Positions 5,190 to 5,298 of a stretch of DNA of 5,298 bases are shown piece after piece. The stretch is from an uncultured Clostridia bacterium. GTDB lineage: Bacteria > Bacillota > Clostridia > Oscillospirales > Ruminococcaceae. The translations under genes were made by a program, and so were the position numbers. The notes beneath the pieces are model-generated. The model saw nothing but the letters and a program-made list of their open reading frames with translations, was not told the DNA's origin and did not search any database. The DNA lies in contig CALMXN010000138.1 in the NCBI GenBank assembly GCA_937871145.1, forward strand, positions 1 through 5,298, read 5' to 3'. How positions within the stretch are numbered: position 1 is the stretch's first letter; the number at the start of each line of letters is the position of its first letter.

Positions 5190-5298
5190 ATGACAGAAAA
5201 GAAAAAGGTCTTAACAATCAAAGAAGCAGCACAGCTCATCGACGGTCTTACCGAATACCGTATCCGTCAGATGTGTAAGTCCGGACAGCTCCCGTGCT
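5190..5298 (+). CDS. Excisionase-like helix-turn-helix protein (5' end, 36 codons)
   Basis: The gene runs off the window after MTEKKKVLTIKEAAQLIDG...YRIRQMCKSGQLPC. The segment LTIKEAAQLI, then TEYRIRQMCKSGQLP, fits the MerR/excisionase (HTH_17) winged-helix pattern, where a first helix selects the DNA site and the K-S-G-x-L-P turn leads to the wing. Such small proteins, usually 60-80 residues, direct excision of integrative elements together with a neighbouring integrase, or act as element regulators. ATG at 5190-5192 is preceded by AGGAGG (5175-5180) at 9 bases, a strong start. It follows the repeat-rich control region and faces right, so an integrase, relaxase or other element gene probably lies beyond the window; that is inference. 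Only the first third to half of the protein is visible, so xis versus plain regulator cannot be decided. Confidence 0.75.
   Translation, partial: MTEKKKVLTIKEAAQLIDGLTEYRIRQMCKSGQLPC

Noticed and set aside
1..5298. tRNA, rRNA or CRISPR array
   Set aside because: No cloverleaf with a CCA-type end, no rRNA sequence, and no short regularly spaced repeat-spacer units were seen; the 195-bp repeats are too long and only two.

Overview
The window looks like an accessory region from a low-GC Firmicute, most likely a gut Clostridium/Ruminococcus-type bacterium. The reasons are the AT-rich spacers, GGAGG-type ribosome sites, a clostridial-style pyruvate phosphate dikinase tail, and an excisionase-like helix-turn-helix gene of the sort carried by Firmicute integrative elements. 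The genus is an inference; nothing in the window fixes it.

Left part (1-582, + strand): a mosaic of gene 3' ends. The last ~100 codons of ppdK begin abruptly near base 31. They are followed, one base after the stop codon, by an unrelated open frame with no start codon, then by a strong stem-loop with a T tract. This looks like a rearrangement scar.

Middle part (583-4500, - strand): a compact module read right to left. A clear extended -10 promoter (4467-4495) drives a 918-residue protein with an N-terminal HKD (phospholipase D-like) nuclease domain, a complete SF2 DEAD/DEAH helicase core and a C-terminal DUF3427-like region. Its stop codon overlaps the ribosome site of a 127-residue MutT-type NUDIX hydrolase. 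About 115 bases further on lies a third gene in the same direction. It is broken, or recoded, at an A AAA AAG heptamer. Rejoined, it gives a ~162-residue protein with a transglutaminase/papain-like Cys...His...Asp pattern. Two related stem-loop repeats (526-582 and 1121-1175) bracket this third gene. The nuclease-helicase plus NUDIX pair is probably a nucleic-acid-processing, plausibly anti-phage, system; the third gene may be its cargo or effector.

Right part (4500-5298, + strand): a terminator-like hairpin, a perfect Shine-Dalgarno leading to an ATG-TAA start-stop, and ~600 bases of AT-rich DNA. This DNA holds two ungapped 120-bp direct repeats exactly 195 bases apart and a recurring CTTTAAAAGT decamer. 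A likely promoter and a leader with UUCG and GAAA tetraloop hairpins come next, then the first 36 codons of an excisionase-like gene. This reads as the control region at the edge of an integrative mobile element that continues beyond the window.
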